A stretch of 64,000 nt of DNA. Origin: Streptomyces fragilis (GTDB lineage: Bacteria; Actinomycetota; Actinomycetes; Streptomycetales; Streptomycetaceae). Of the stretch, positions 55,523-64,000 are shown in pieces. Numbering within the stretch: the first letter of the stretch is position 1; every line of letters begins with the position of its first letter. The stretch lies in NCBI RefSeq assembly GCF_003112515.1, contig NZ_BEVZ01000002.1, positions 1,674,001 through 1,738,000 on the forward strand, read 5' to 3'. Under the pieces are notes generated by a model, which made no database searches, had not been told where the DNA came from, and saw only the letters and a list, made by a program, of their open reading frames with translations. The position numbers were made by a program, and so were the translations under genes.

Positions 55523-58500
55523 TCATCGGCCGATGACGGCGGGTGCGCCGCCCTCGTCGGTGCCCCAGACGTCGTCGTCGTCCTCCGCCCAGACCTCGCG
55601 CGCGCGGTCGCCGCTCTCGGTCTGCGGCCGGCCGCCGGGGCCGCCGGGGGTACCACCCATCGGCAGGAACGGGCTGCCGCTGGTGGTGGCCGCGGAGGCG
55701 CGGGCCGGGGACACCCGCACGTCGTTCTCCCCCTGCACGGACCGCGCCGCGGGGACCGCCCCGGGACGGCCGCCGCGGCTGTTCAGCGGCTGACCGCTGT
55801 CGATGACGTTGCGGACGCGCTCCGACTCCGACTGGTTGCCGGCGCCCGCGCCTCCCATCGGCATGCCGCCCATGGGCATGCCCCCCATCGGCATGCCTCC
55901 GGTGCCGTTCATGCCGCTCATGCCGAGGCCGCCGGGCAGCGAGCCGGTGTTGAGCGGGATGCCGGACTCCGCCTCGCGCTGCGCCGCGGTCATAGCTGGC
56001 GTCGCCGGGGAGGCGTACGGAGACTCGTAGGGCGACTCGTCGTACAACTCCTCCTCGTAGGAGCCGAAGTCGTAGGAGGGCGAGGCGAAGGAGGGCGAGG
56101 CGAAGGAGGACGGCAGCGACGAACCGGTGCCGGAGAGGGAGGGCAGGTCGCCGAGGGAACCGTTGAGGCTGCCGGTGGTGACGGTGCCGTCCGGGCGGGT
56201 GGTGGTGCCGATGCCGGTGTCCGGGTCGACCCTCGTGACCGTGCCGTCCGGGTACTCGGTGACGATGTCGCCGTTCCGGTCCAGGTGGGTGGTGCTGCCG
56301 TCCGGGTTGGGCAGCAGGTCACCGATGTTGAGGGGACCGGTCTCGACCGTGCCGTCCGGCCGGGTGATCGTCGCCGTACGGTTGTCGGGGTCGATCTGCA
56401 CCCTGCTGCCGTCCGGGTGCTCGGTGACGAGCCGGCCGCTGTCGTCGAGCGTGGTCCTGCTGCCCCCCGGGTTGGTCAGCGTGCCGTCCTCGGAGTACGG
56501 GTTCGAGGCGAGCCCGTCCGGACGCAGCGAGCCCAGGTCACCGAGATTCAGGTCGCCGGAGCCGAGCTGGACGCCGCCCGGATGCAGGTCGCCGACGGAG
56601 CCGGGGAGGCCGCCGCCGGGGTTGAGCAGCCCCTCGGACTGCCTCTCGTAGGCGGCCTGGGCCTGCTGGTAGGCCTCCTCCTGCCGCTGCTGCGCCTCCT
56701 CCTGCCGCGCCTGCCGCTCGGCCTCCTGCTTCTCCTGCTCGGTCAGCAGCTGTTCCTGGCGCAGTTCCTGCTCGGTGCGGAGCCTGTTCTGCTCCTCCTC
56801 CTGCTGCCGCATCTGCTCCTCGGCCTTGGCCTCGGCCTCCGCCTGCTTCCGCTCGGCCTCCTTCTCCTTCTGCTCCTGCTTCGCCTCGGCCTCGGCCTGC
56901 TTCCGCTCGGCCTCCGCCTCCTTCTCCGCCTGCTCGGCCTCGGCCTCCGCCTCCTTCGCGTCGGCCTCCGCCTCGGCCTCGGCCTGCTTCCGCTCCTGCT
57001 CCTGGCGGGCCTTCTCCTGGTCGGCGCGCGTCAGGTTGAACTGGCTCAGCTGCATCTGCTCCGCGCGGGCCTGGGCCTCCTCCTGCTTCTTCTGCGCCTC
57101 CTCCTGCTTCGCCTCCTGCTCCGCCCGCAGCTGCTCGGCCTTCGCCTCCGCCTCGGCCTGCTTCGCCTCGGCCTCCTTCTCCTTCTGCTCCTGCCTGGCC
57201 TCCGCCTCGGCCTGCTTCTGCTCCGCCTTCGCCTCCGCCTCGGCCTGCTTGGCCTCGGCCTCCTTCTCCTTGCGTTCCTGCTCGGCCTTGGCCTCGGCCT
57301 CCTTGCGTTCCTGTTCCGCCTTGGCCTCGGCCTCCTTGCGCTCCTGCTCGGCCTTGGCGGCGGCCGCCTTCGCCTCGGCCTCCTTCTCCTTGCGCTCCTG
57401 CTCGGCCTTGGCCGCGGCGGCCTGGTCCTTCTGCCACTGGATGAACTCGTCCTGCTTGCGCTGGGCCTCCGCCGCCGCCTTCTTGGCGTCGTCCGCCTGC
57501 TTCTCGGCCAGATCCTCCTTGTAGGAGCTGGTGAGGTCGCTCTCACCACGGACCCTCACCGAACCGAGGTCGATGGTGGTGGGACTCCAGCTGTTGTGGA
57601 TCGCCTTGAGGGCCGTCTCCGCGGGTTCCACGAGGTCCCGGATGACGTACGCCTGCCAGTGCTGGACGGCCCGTTCCCCCACGGCCTTCCAGGTGCTCAG
57701 CTCGTCCAGCGGACCGAAGTTGTCGCTCTTGCCGTGCCGGGTGGCCGTCTGGTCGAAGCCCGCCTTGGCGTGGTACGTGGTGTAGTAGGTCGCGTAGGGG
57801 CCACCGCTGCTGTTCACCTTGTAGGTGATCTGCTTGATGTTGTTCTCCCACACGTGGTCGGTGATGTCCACGAGCAGCTTGTTCAGCGCGATCAGCGGAT
57901 TGCTGTGCTTGGTGACCCAGGTCATCCAGGAACGGTGCAGTTCGACCACGGCGTCGCGGAACGCGCCGCGGGCCTCACGCAGGATGTTGCCCTGCTTGGA
58001 GAGGCCGTTGGCGGCGCCCATGTCGTCGGCGAAGCCCTTGTACTGCCGGTTGATGGTGTCGATCAGGGTCCAGAAGACACCGGCGGCCTGGCCGCGCCAG
58101 GCGTCGTCCTGCTCGGTGCCCACCCGGCGCTGCCACTCCGCGACGACCTTCTCCTGGTTGGCGAAGAACTGGGCGACCCGGTCGAAGGCGGCGGCCGCGG
58201 TGTCGAAGGACTTGAGCGAGACGGCCCCCGCGTCCAGTACGTTCTTGTTGTTCCAGCGGAAACCGACCGTGCCGTTCTCGTTGTAGAGCAGCGCCTCCAT
58301 CGCGCGCCCCGTCCCGTAGGCGTACTGGGTCAGCTTCTCGGTCGACCAGGTGGCCTTGTCACCGCTCAGACCGAGGTGGTTGTCGTACTGGCTCTTGAAC
58401 TCCCCGCCCTCCACGACACCGCCCGACGGGCCGTCGTCACCCTTGTTGCCCAGCATGGTGATGCGGGCCTTGTACATCGAGACCTGGTCGCCGGCGGACG

Positions 58501-58792
58501 CGTCGTCCCCGCCCGTCGTGTAGAAGGGGATGACGAAGTCGGTGTTCTCGATGCGGTAACCGGCGTTCTCGACGCGCCAGTTGAAGTCGTTGGGGTCGAC
58601 GTAGTCGACGTAGTTCTGCCGGGTGAGCTCCACCTTCATCTGCGGGATGCCGTCGTTGCCGATGAGGGACTCGAAGAGCGTGTCCCGGTGCGGCGCGTCG
58701 TACCCGGTGAACCAGTACGCCGCCTTCTGCCAGGAGTCGTTGTCTGCGTCGAGCGCCCTGACGTGCTGTTCCGGTACTGCGTCTTCTGCCAC
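55523..58792 (-). CDS. 1089-aa coiled-coil ESX-locus protein (AAWKG-like)
   Basis: A large protein whose N-terminal 430 residues ([20 protein letters not shown]...) resemble the Streptomyces 'AAWKG family' as I recall it. It then has a long Ala/Glu/Lys/Gln coiled coil (about 437-717) and two copies of a roughly 50-residue repeat rich in PDGT (about 770-875). A low-complexity end with MPMGG repeats follows (about 965-985). MPMGG-type tails are seen in ESX substrates. It starts at ATG 58792 and lies between two small esx-type genes. It may be a secreted or cell-envelope scaffold. The function is unknown. Confidence 0.75.
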   Translation of the reverse strand: MAEDAVPEQHVRALDADNDSWQKAAYWFTGYDAPHRDTLFESLIGNDGIPQMKVELTRQNYVDYVDPNDFNWRVENAGYRIENTDFVIPFYTTGGDDASAGDQVSMYKARITMLGNKGDDGPSGGVVEGGEFKSQYDNHLGLSGDKATWSTEKLTQYAYGTGRAMEALLYNENGTVGFRWNNKNVLDAGAVSLKSFDTAAAAFDRVAQFFANQEKVVAEWQRRVGTEQDDAWRGQAAGVFWTLIDTINRQYKGFADDMGAANGLSKQGNILREARGAFRDAVVELHRSWMTWVTKHSNPLIALNKLLVDITDHVWENNIKQITYKVNSSGGPYATYYTTYHAKAGFDQTATRHGKSDNFGPLDELSTWKAVGERAVQHWQAYVIRDLVEPAETALKAIHNSWSPTTIDLGSVRVRGESDLTSSYKEDLAEKQADDAKKAAAEAQRKQDEFIQWQKDQAAAAKAEQERKEKEAEAKAAAAKAEQERKEAEAKAEQERKEAEAKAEQERKEKEAEAKQAEAEAKAEQKQAEAEARQEQKEKEAEAKQAEAEAKAEQLRAEQEAKQEEAQKKQEEAQARAEQMQLSQFNLTRADQEKARQEQERKQAEAEAEADAKEAEAEAEQAEKEAEAERKQAEAEAKQEQKEKEAERKQAEAEAKAEEQMRQQEEEQNRLRTEQELRQEQLLTEQEKQEAERQARQEEAQQRQEEAYQQAQAAYERQSEGLLNPGGGLPGSVGDLHPGGVQLGSGDLNLGDLGSLRPDGLASNPYSEDGTLTNPGGSRTTLDDSGRLVTEHPDGSRVQIDPDNRTATITRPDGTVETGPLNIGDLLPNPDGSTTHLDRNGDIVTEYPDGTVTRVDPDTGIGTTTRPDGTVTTGSLNGSLGDLPSLSGTGSSLPSSFASPSFASPSYDFGSYEEELYDESPYESPYASPATPAMTAAQREAESGIPLNTGSLPGGLGMSGMNGTGGMPMGGMPMGGMPMGGAGAGNQSESERVRNVIDSGQPLNSRGGRPGAVPAARSVQGENDVRVSPARASAATTSGSPFLPMGGTPGGPGGRPQTESGDRAREVWAEDDDDVWGTDEGGAPAVIGR

Positions 58793-58928
58793 GGTCTGAC
58801 TCCGTTGACGGGGGCGTGGGTGGAGGTCCGGGCTGCGTGCGGCAGCCGGCGGGGGCGTGGGCGGGCCCGTGGGGACCGGCCCGGCGGGGAGGGCAGGCGC
58901 GGTCCGCGGCGTGCTCCGCCGGACGGGC

Positions 58929-59405
58929 CTAGTCGTCCTCGTCGCCGCCGCCGGCCTCGCCCAGGGTGTCGTCGACGTCCTCGAAGATGTCGAGCAGCTT
59001 GTCGCCGTCGATCTTGGCGAGGTTCTCGCCCTGGGTCTTGAACAGCTCCTCGATGCTGGTGCGCAGGTTGTCCTCGATGTCCTCGAAGAGTTGCACCTGG
59101 TTGTCCAGGATGGGCACGAGCTCCTTGATGAGGCCGGTGACCGCCTCGACGAGCGCGGCGCCGTTCACCGTCTCGTTGTCGGCCATGTAACCGATCATCA
59201 GCGGCCGGGTCGCCTCCATCGGCCAGTCGTCGGTCACCTTGCCCCGCGCGCTCAGGTTCTCCAGCGACGGGATGACCTCGCCGGTCGCGGAGAGCCCGTT
59301 CTGGGTGATCTTCTTCAGCGCGTCGCGGAAGTTGAGGATGTCGTGGTTGAGGAAGTTCTCCAACCAGGCCTTGTCGAGATTGACCGTCGTGCTGTCGTCC
59401 GCCAT
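58929..59405 (-). CDS. ESX-associated 158-aa acidic helical protein
   Basis: A 158-aa protein (TTVNLDKAWLENFLNHDILN...) with acidic and Leu-rich helices and no Cys. It ends in a Gly/Asp/Glu tail. I recall such proteins as actinobacterial ESX-associated proteins with no known fold. ATG 59405 is followed by the AAWKG-like gene 136 bp on. It is probably co-expressed with the secreted partners. Confidence 0.7.
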   Translation of the reverse strand: MADDSTTVNLDKAWLENFLNHDILNFRDALKKITQNGLSATGEVIPSLENLSARGKVTDDWPMEATRPLMIGYMADNETVNGAALVEAVTGLIKELVPILDNQVQLFEDIEDNLRTSIEELFKTQGENLAKIDGDKLLDIFEDVDDTLGEAGGGDEDD

Positions 59406-59508
59406 GTCCTTCTCCTGCCGGGACTGTCACTGTCGGGGCACCGGACGGGCGGCCGCCCCGAGGCGTGGGGGGCCGCCGTCCGGTGACGGGGGTGCGCGCC
59501 GGGCCGGC

Positions 59509-59829
59509 TCAGCGGCCGACGCGGACCTCGCTCCACAGCTGGGTGAGGGACTTCTCGCTGTACTGGTAGTTCCCGGAGACCTCGGTCAGCAGGTGGGAGT
59601 GGTTCTCCAGCAGGTCCTGCATCGCCTGGACGGCGTTGTTCCAGGCGACCTGCTTGTCGTTGTAGACCTCCCGGTCGTCACCTTCCCAGGTCGCCTTGAG
59701 CGCCTGGAGTTCGGCGTCCAGGTTGACCAGGATGCTGGCGATCGCCCGGGTCTGCTGGACCATGTCGTCGGCCGCGTTCGACATGTGCCGGTAGTCGACG
59801 TAGATGTGTCCGTCGGTGAAGTCGCTCAT
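59509..59829 (-). CDS. WXG100 family protein (EsxA-like)
   Basis: A 106-aa protein of WXG100 size. The helical hairpin turn carries W48-E49-G50 in KATWEGDDREVY, and the helices around it show the heptad pattern of this family. It should be an ESX substrate, exported as a dimer with the neighbour at 59915. ATG 59829 is chosen over the longer frame to 59850 because GAGG precedes it. Confidence 0.88.
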   Translation of the reverse strand: MSDFTDGHIYVDYRHMSNAADDMVQQTRAIASILVNLDAELQALKATWEGDDREVYNDKQVAWNNAVQAMQDLLENHSHLLTEVSGNYQYSEKSLTQLWSEVRVGR

Positions 59830-59914
59830 CGTGAGGGCCTCGTCTCGCAACAGTTACGGAGGGAATGGGAGGGAGGAACGGTGTCCCGGCCCGGCGCCGG
59901 GCCGCGCTCCGGAG

Positions 59915-60250
59915 TCAGCCGCTCAGCGCGTCGAAGACGGCCTGCGACTGGGTGTACGAGGTGTTGATGGCCTCGCTGTTGGACCCCTGGGTCAGGCCCT
60001 GGACCCGGAGGGTCTCGTTGAGGGTGTCCACCATTTCCCGGACGTTCCTGGAGATGATCTCGGCCTGGTCGTCCCAGAGCTTGAGCAGGTCCTGGAAGGC
60101 CTTGCCGTCCGAACCCTTGAGCCCGGAGGCCAGGTTGAACTTCATGTTCTCGACGTCCTGCCTGCAGTTCTGCACGCCGGTGAAGGCCGACTCGAGAGCC
60201 TGAATGCCGTTCCGGGTCGCCTGCTCCTCGGACTGCTGGAAGCCTGCCAT
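59915..60250 (-). CDS. WXG100-like protein without WXG (EsxB-like)
   Basis: A 111-aa helical protein of WXG100 size. The turn region reads LKGSDGKAF (residues 44-52) and lacks the Trp; the nearest Trp is W59 in LLKLWDDQ. It is probably the heterodimer partner of the WXG protein at 59509. ATG 60250 is preceded by AGGAGG at ideal distance. It is the first gene of the minus-strand esx operon. Confidence 0.83.
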   Translation of the reverse strand: MAGFQQSEEQATRNGIQALESAFTGVQNCRQDVENMKFNLASGLKGSDGKAFQDLLKLWDDQAEIISRNVREMVDTLNETLRVQGLTQGSNSEAINTSYTQSQAVFDALSG

Positions 60251-60468
60251 GTACCGCACCTCCTGATGGTCGCGCCGCCTGGCCCCGGCGCCCGGCCGGC
60301 TCGCGGCCGGCCGCGGACGGCGGGTGTCCGCTCGGCCGGGGCAACTGATCCCCCTACGCGGAACAGTTGATCAGACGATATCCAAAAGAGCTCGGTTGCC
60401 CTTGCGCTTCGGTTCGCCGACTGCCGCCCGGAGCGCAGAATTTGACGGAACGTCACGTGGCGGACACG
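60251..60468. promoter_or_regulatory. Leader and promoter region of the esx operon
   Basis: A 218-bp gap between eccB and the first esx gene. It contains an AT-richer patch at about 60363-60392 and hairpins near the esx start. It is the likely promoter for the seven-gene minus-strand operon. No specific -10/-35 pair could be fixed. Confidence 0.4.
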
Positions 60469-62007
60469 TCAGCTTTCCCGGGCCGGCCGGCCCGGGGCCG
60501 GTGCGTCCCCCGACGCCCGCGACCCGTCCGCTCCGCTGTTCCCCGCCTCGCCCCGCGCGGCGGTGTCCGACGAGGAACCGCAGGCAGCGGCCGTCGTCCT
60601 GCTGCGTCCGGTCACGGCCGCCGCCGTACTCAGGTCGGGGCCGGTCGGCAGCATCGCCAGCAGCGGCGAGGGAAGCCCCCGCGCCTGCCCACCGCCGTAC
60701 CCGAGCGCCCCCAGGGCCTTGTCGTCGGCGACCCGGTACTTCATGCCGCTGTCGGTCACGAGGTAGACCGTGTCGCCGACGGCGCCGCCCCCGGCGCCCA
60801 GCGCGCGCACCAGCGCGCCGCCGCCGGCCCGGACGGTGATCCGGTCGACGGGCACGCAGGCGGGGGTCAGCCCTTCCGGCGCGGGCTGCGCGGCCGGGCC
60901 CAGGACGGACGGCGAGGACAGGGCGACGCTGACCCGGGTACCGGAACCGCCGCTCTCGACCCGGGCACAGGCCACCTGCCCCGGCTCCAGCCGCACGGCC
61001 TTCGGCGGTGCGGCGGGCAGGTCGGTGAGGTCGGTGTCCGCGGCGTCGGCCGTGCGGCCCTCCAGAGCGGCCGGGCCCAGTTCCACCGCGGCCGGAGCCT
61101 GCTCGCCGTAGGCCTTCTCGCGGGTGTCCGGGTCGCCGAGCACCAGGGCCGCACCGGTCGCGGTCAGGGGGACGAGCCCCTCCTCGCGCAGCAGGTAGTA
61201 GCGGGCTTCCGAGCCGGGCGCCGTGACCCGGAAGACCTGCCCGATCCGGGTCTCGCGACCGTCGAGCTCAGGCCCCCGACCGCCGCGGTCCGGCACGTCG
61301 GGCGGGGAAAGGTCCGGGCCCGCGGGCAGGGAGTTGAGGAACGCCGCCGAGACCTTCACCCGCGCGGTGGTGTCGTAACCGAGGGAGCGCGAGGCGCCGC
61401 GCTCGTCGTCCAGACGCAGCCGGATGCCCCGCCACACCAGGTGGTCGGTCCTGTCCGGGCCGGTCACCACCAGCGCCTGGCCGGCGTCCAGTCCGCCGCC
61501 GGCGGGCGCGCCCACGCCGAGGACCGTGGTGGCGGCGCCGTCGGCGGTGCCGGAACAGACCTGCCACGGGCCCGTGTCCAGGTCGCCGGGGGCGGGCAGC
61601 GCGTCGGGCGCCCCGACGATGCCCACCGGCGCCCCGTGCGGAACACCGGCCAGGGATCCGGAGCCGACCGAGACGATCTTCACGTCGGGGCCCGCCAGCA
61701 GCCGCGCCGAGGCGTAGTTGCGCACCGGCCGCAGCCGGCCGTCCAGGTAGAGGTAGCGGGAGCCGGTGTCCTTGTTGACGACGACGGTGCCCGCCTCCTT
61801 CCAGGAGTCCTTGACGCCGGGCTTCAGCAGGCCCAGCACGAAGGCGCCCGCCGACACCAGCACGGCGATCACCACACCGATCGCGACCCCGCGGTTGGTC
61901 CTGCCCTGCGGGCTCTCCGGGGCGTCCGGGTCGCCGCGCAGCATGGCGGTGGTGAGGCGCCCCATGACGAACATGTGCGCCTGTACCTGATCACGCCTGT
62001 TCTGCAC
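60469..62007 (-). CDS. eccB: ESX component EccB
   Basis: A 512-aa membrane protein. It has an N-terminal cytoplasmic arm of 40 residues (QNRRDQVQAHMFVMGRLTTA), a TM helix at about 41-61, then a long extracytoplasmic part. EccB is a core component of the ESX membrane complex. The FVMGRLTTA arm and the LRPVRNYASARLL segment match the family. Its C-terminal tail is Ser/Ala/Gly-rich. GTG 62007 has GAGGAGAG upstream; eccD ends 10 bp before it. Confidence 0.92.
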   Translation of the reverse strand: MQNRRDQVQAHMFVMGRLTTAMLRGDPDAPESPQGRTNRGVAIGVVIAVLVSAGAFVLGLLKPGVKDSWKEAGTVVVNKDTGSRYLYLDGRLRPVRNYASARLLAGPDVKIVSVGSGSLAGVPHGAPVGIVGAPDALPAPGDLDTGPWQVCSGTADGAATTVLGVGAPAGGGLDAGQALVVTGPDRTDHLVWRGIRLRLDDERGASRSLGYDTTARVKVSAAFLNSLPAGPDLSPPDVPDRGGRGPELDGRETRIGQVFRVTAPGSEARYYLLREEGLVPLTATGAALVLGDPDTREKAYGEQAPAAVELGPAALEGRTADAADTDLTDLPAAPPKAVRLEPGQVACARVESGGSGTRVSVALSSPSVLGPAAQPAPEGLTPACVPVDRITVRAGGGALVRALGAGGGAVGDTVYLVTDSGMKYRVADDKALGALGYGGGQARGLPSPLLAMLPTGPDLSTAAAVTGRSRTTAAACGSSSDTAARGEAGNSGADGSRASGDAPAPGRPARES

Positions 62008-62017
62008 CGTGCTCTCC

Positions 62018-63418
62018 TCAGCCGTTGAGGGACCGCAGGGCCCCGTAGACACCGAGCACCCACAGCACCAGCGGCAGCAGGGCCATCGCCGCCGCCGAGT
62101 GCAGCAGCTCCGCCCCACGGCCCCAGTACGGCACGAGCCGCCGGCCGGGCACGGTCCAGGACGCGATGGCGAGTCCGGCGGTCACGGCGAGCAGGCCCAC
62201 CACGGTCAGCAGCCGCCCGAGGGAGCCGGAGTCCAGTGCCTGCGCGAACACCAGCAGGATCAGCGCCCAGGCGCCGGGCAGCGTCAGGAACAGGCGCTGC
62301 CAGACGTTGCCCAGCCCCCTGGCGTGCAGGACCAGCAGCAGTGCCAGCGCCAGGGAGGTGAAGACCTCGGCCGGCCCGTCGCGGCGCGCCAGGACGGTCA
62401 GGCAGCCGGCGCAGACCACGCCGACCGCCCCGTACAGCGAGCTCATCCAGCCGTCCGCCAGCACCGACCGGGAGGCGACGACCGCGGTGGGATGCGGTTC
62501 GATGCCCTCCTGCAGCTGCTGGGCGTTGGTCGGCAGCGGAGGCATGCGCAGGCCCGCCATCCGGAAGGACAGACCGGGCACGAAGGCGCCGAGGAGCACG
62601 GCGCCCAGCGCGGTGACACCGGCCACCTCGTGCGCGGCGAGACCGGCGGCCAGCATCAGGGCGCCCGCCAGCGCCCCGAACGCGGCGATCACGGCCGGTG
62701 CGAGGAACAGCGCGGCGTACGCGGCCACCGCGGCGAGCGAGAGCACCGCCCCGCCGGCTCCGGCCGCCGACGCGGCGAGCACACGGGCGCCCAGCACCTC
62801 CGCACCGTGCGGACCGGTGATGTCACCGCCCGGCAGCAGCCAGCCCGCCAGGGCCAGATAGGGGGTGACCATCAGCCCCAGGACCGCACCGGCCCCGCCG
62901 TCGCCGACCGCCCGGCTGGCCGCGGCGGCGCCCGCCAGGAGCAGCAGCGCCGCGGCCGCCGCGCACAGCGCCCGGACGGAGCCGGAGCCGCCGGGCAGGG
63001 CGAGCACCACCAGCCCGACGGCGGGCGCCGCCATGGCCAGACCCCGCAGCAGGGCCCGGCCCGCCCACGGGGTCCAGCCGTACGGGCGGTCGCGCAGGGT
63101 GGTGGAGATGCCGTCGACCAGGTCGTCCAGACGCACCTCGGGCAGCGCCTCGACCCGGGGCCGCAGGTAGACGGTCTCGCCGTCGCGCAGCTCGAAGGAG
63201 TCGAGGGTGCGCTCCTCGTCCATCGGTTCGCCGCCCAGGCGCTGCAGCACCCAGCCGCCGTGCTCGACGCCGGCTTCCTCCAGGTCGTCGCCGGCGTAGC
63301 CGAGCACGGCGGGCAGCAGGTCGGCGACCGGTACGTCGGCGGGCACGGCCAGGTCGATCGTGCGGGCGGGGGCGCGTACGGTCAGGCGGCACAGACCGGC
63401 CACCTGGTTGTCACTCAT
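62018..63418 (-). CDS. eccD: ESX component EccD
   Basis: A 466-aa protein. The N-terminal ubiquitin-like (YukD) domain spans about 1-90 (CRLTVRAPARTIDLAVPADVPV). About 11 membrane helices follow. EccD forms the transmembrane channel vestibule of the ESX complex. It starts at ATG 63418 and is coupled to eccB, which begins 10 bp beyond its stop. It is divergent from eccC. Confidence 0.95.
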   Translation of the reverse strand: MSDNQVAGLCRLTVRAPARTIDLAVPADVPVADLLPAVLGYAGDDLEEAGVEHGGWVLQRLGGEPMDEERTLDSFELRDGETVYLRPRVEALPEVRLDDLVDGISTTLRDRPYGWTPWAGRALLRGLAMAAPAVGLVVLALPGGSGSVRALCAAAAALLLLAGAAAASRAVGDGGAGAVLGLMVTPYLALAGWLLPGGDITGPHGAEVLGARVLAASAAGAGGAVLSLAAVAAYAALFLAPAVIAAFGALAGALMLAAGLAAHEVAGVTALGAVLLGAFVPGLSFRMAGLRMPPLPTNAQQLQEGIEPHPTAVVASRSVLADGWMSSLYGAVGVVCAGCLTVLARRDGPAEVFTSLALALLLVLHARGLGNVWQRLFLTLPGAWALILLVFAQALDSGSLGRLLTVVGLLAVTAGLAIASWTVPGRRLVPYWGRGAELLHSAAAMALLPLVLWVLGVYGALRSLNG

Positions 63419-63643
63419 CGGTCTGGCTCACGCCTTCCGGGGTTCGCCGTCGCATGTCGACGGACACGCAACGGGCGTGCGGAACAGGGGGGTTGCTGGT
63501 TGGTGGTCAGCTGGCGTGATCGTAATATCAAACATCTCTTCGGGGTGACCTCGCCCCCGGAGCAGCAGAGATCCCAGCATCAGTCACCCCACCCGTGAGC
63601 GCGCACCGTCGGCCCGGCGGCCGCTCCGTAAGGAGACCCGTAC
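63419..63643. promoter_or_regulatory. Divergent promoter region eccD/eccC
   Basis: A 225-bp gap. An AT-rich patch at about 63515-63540 (GTAATATCAAAC) could hold -10 elements of either strand. No factor site was recognised. Confidence 0.4.
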
Positions 63644-64000
63644 GGTGAGTGTGGTTCTGTTCCGCCGGCCCGCCCGCAGACGCGGCCCCGAGATGCCGGA
63701 CGGAGAACTGACCCTCCAGGAGCCGCCCACGCTCCCCGAGGTGGTCCCCGACTCGTCCGCCGTGTGGACCTACCTGCCGATGGCGCTCATGTCGGTGTCG
63801 ATGATGCTGATGTTCATGCGTCCCGGCATGGGCAGCGGCGGCAGCAGCTTCATCTACCTCGCCCTCGGCCTGATGGTCATCTCCTCCGCGGCCATGATGC
63901 TCGGCCAGGTGATGCGCCGTAACAGCGAGCGCAAGCAGCGCCTCAAGGGCGAGCGCCGGGACTACCTGCGCTACCTCACCCAGACCCGCCGCAAGGTGCG
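63644..64000 (+). CDS. eccC: ESX component EccC (N-terminal part)
   Basis: The first 119 codons of a gene that continues beyond the window. The N-terminus has a basic, Pro-rich start and two TM helices (about 43-59 and 69-88), followed by NSERKQRLKGERRDYLRYLTQTRRKV. This is the typical start of EccC, the FtsK/SpoIIIE-type ATPase that powers ESX export. The ATPase domains are not in the window. GTG 63644 has AAGGAGA upstream. Confidence 0.92.

Noticed and set aside
54647..59041. A 1464-aa plus-strand frame opposite the esx-region genes
   Set aside because: The Leu/Gly-rich low-complexity reading is the complement of the coiled-coil gene. No ribosome site or domain supports it.

Overview
The window is about 64 kb of very GC-rich actinobacterial chromosome. 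Strong third-position G/C bias, frequent GTG starts, long open shadow frames, conservon genes, a c-di-AMP riboswitch on a LysM/M23 muralytic gene and the order of the ESX genes all point to Streptomyces or a close relative. No DNA identity search was possible, so the genus is an inference.

Region 1 (1-31.6 kb) is mostly ordinary chromosome: an XRE-cupin regulator with a small membrane protein; a tyrosine phosphatase; a riboswitch-controlled LysM-M23 peptidase; an SGNH hydrolase; two MBL-fold hydrolases; a LysE exporter; a TetR regulator divergent from an amine oxidase / universal stress protein / APC permease operon; a secreted Cip1-like protein; a winged-helix regulator; an APA antiporter; a methyltransferase; a HAD-like protein; a class E/F-type sortase; a rhodanese divergent from a CstR-like persulfide sensor across a shared palindrome; a patatin; a conservon reduced to cvnA-B-C with no cvnD; the tdh-kbl threonine-degradation pair; a LysR regulator; a YjbR-like protein; an MFS permease; and tRNA-Pro(GGG).

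Region 2 (31.7-64 kb) is a type VII (ESX) secretion locus read mainly on the minus strand. eccC starts on the plus strand at the right edge and diverges from eccD-eccB. Next come two WXG100-size proteins, an acidic helical protein, a coiled-coil 'AAWKG-like' protein of 1089 aa, a YbaB-like protein and a small helical partner. A single 16.5-kb gene follows, encoding a 5500-aa protein. Beyond a 320-bp gap lie an 1104-aa Pro/Ala-rich protein with a possible ADP-ribosyltransferase-like C-terminus, and two paralogous membrane-anchored lectins (ricin-type and bulb-type).

The giant protein is the main discovery. It has a CpnT-like helical N-terminus, a low-complexity stalk, a snapalysin-like HExxHxxGxxD motif, a long unassigned middle, a coiled coil and an OTU-like domain whose expected Cys is Ala. 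It ends in two tandem copies of a composite module [ART-like - HEIAH metallopeptidase - ART-like] with a period of about 933 residues. I infer a secreted or surface-displayed ESX substrate with several potential enzymatic heads, accompanied by surface lectins; secretion and activity are not shown by the sequence.
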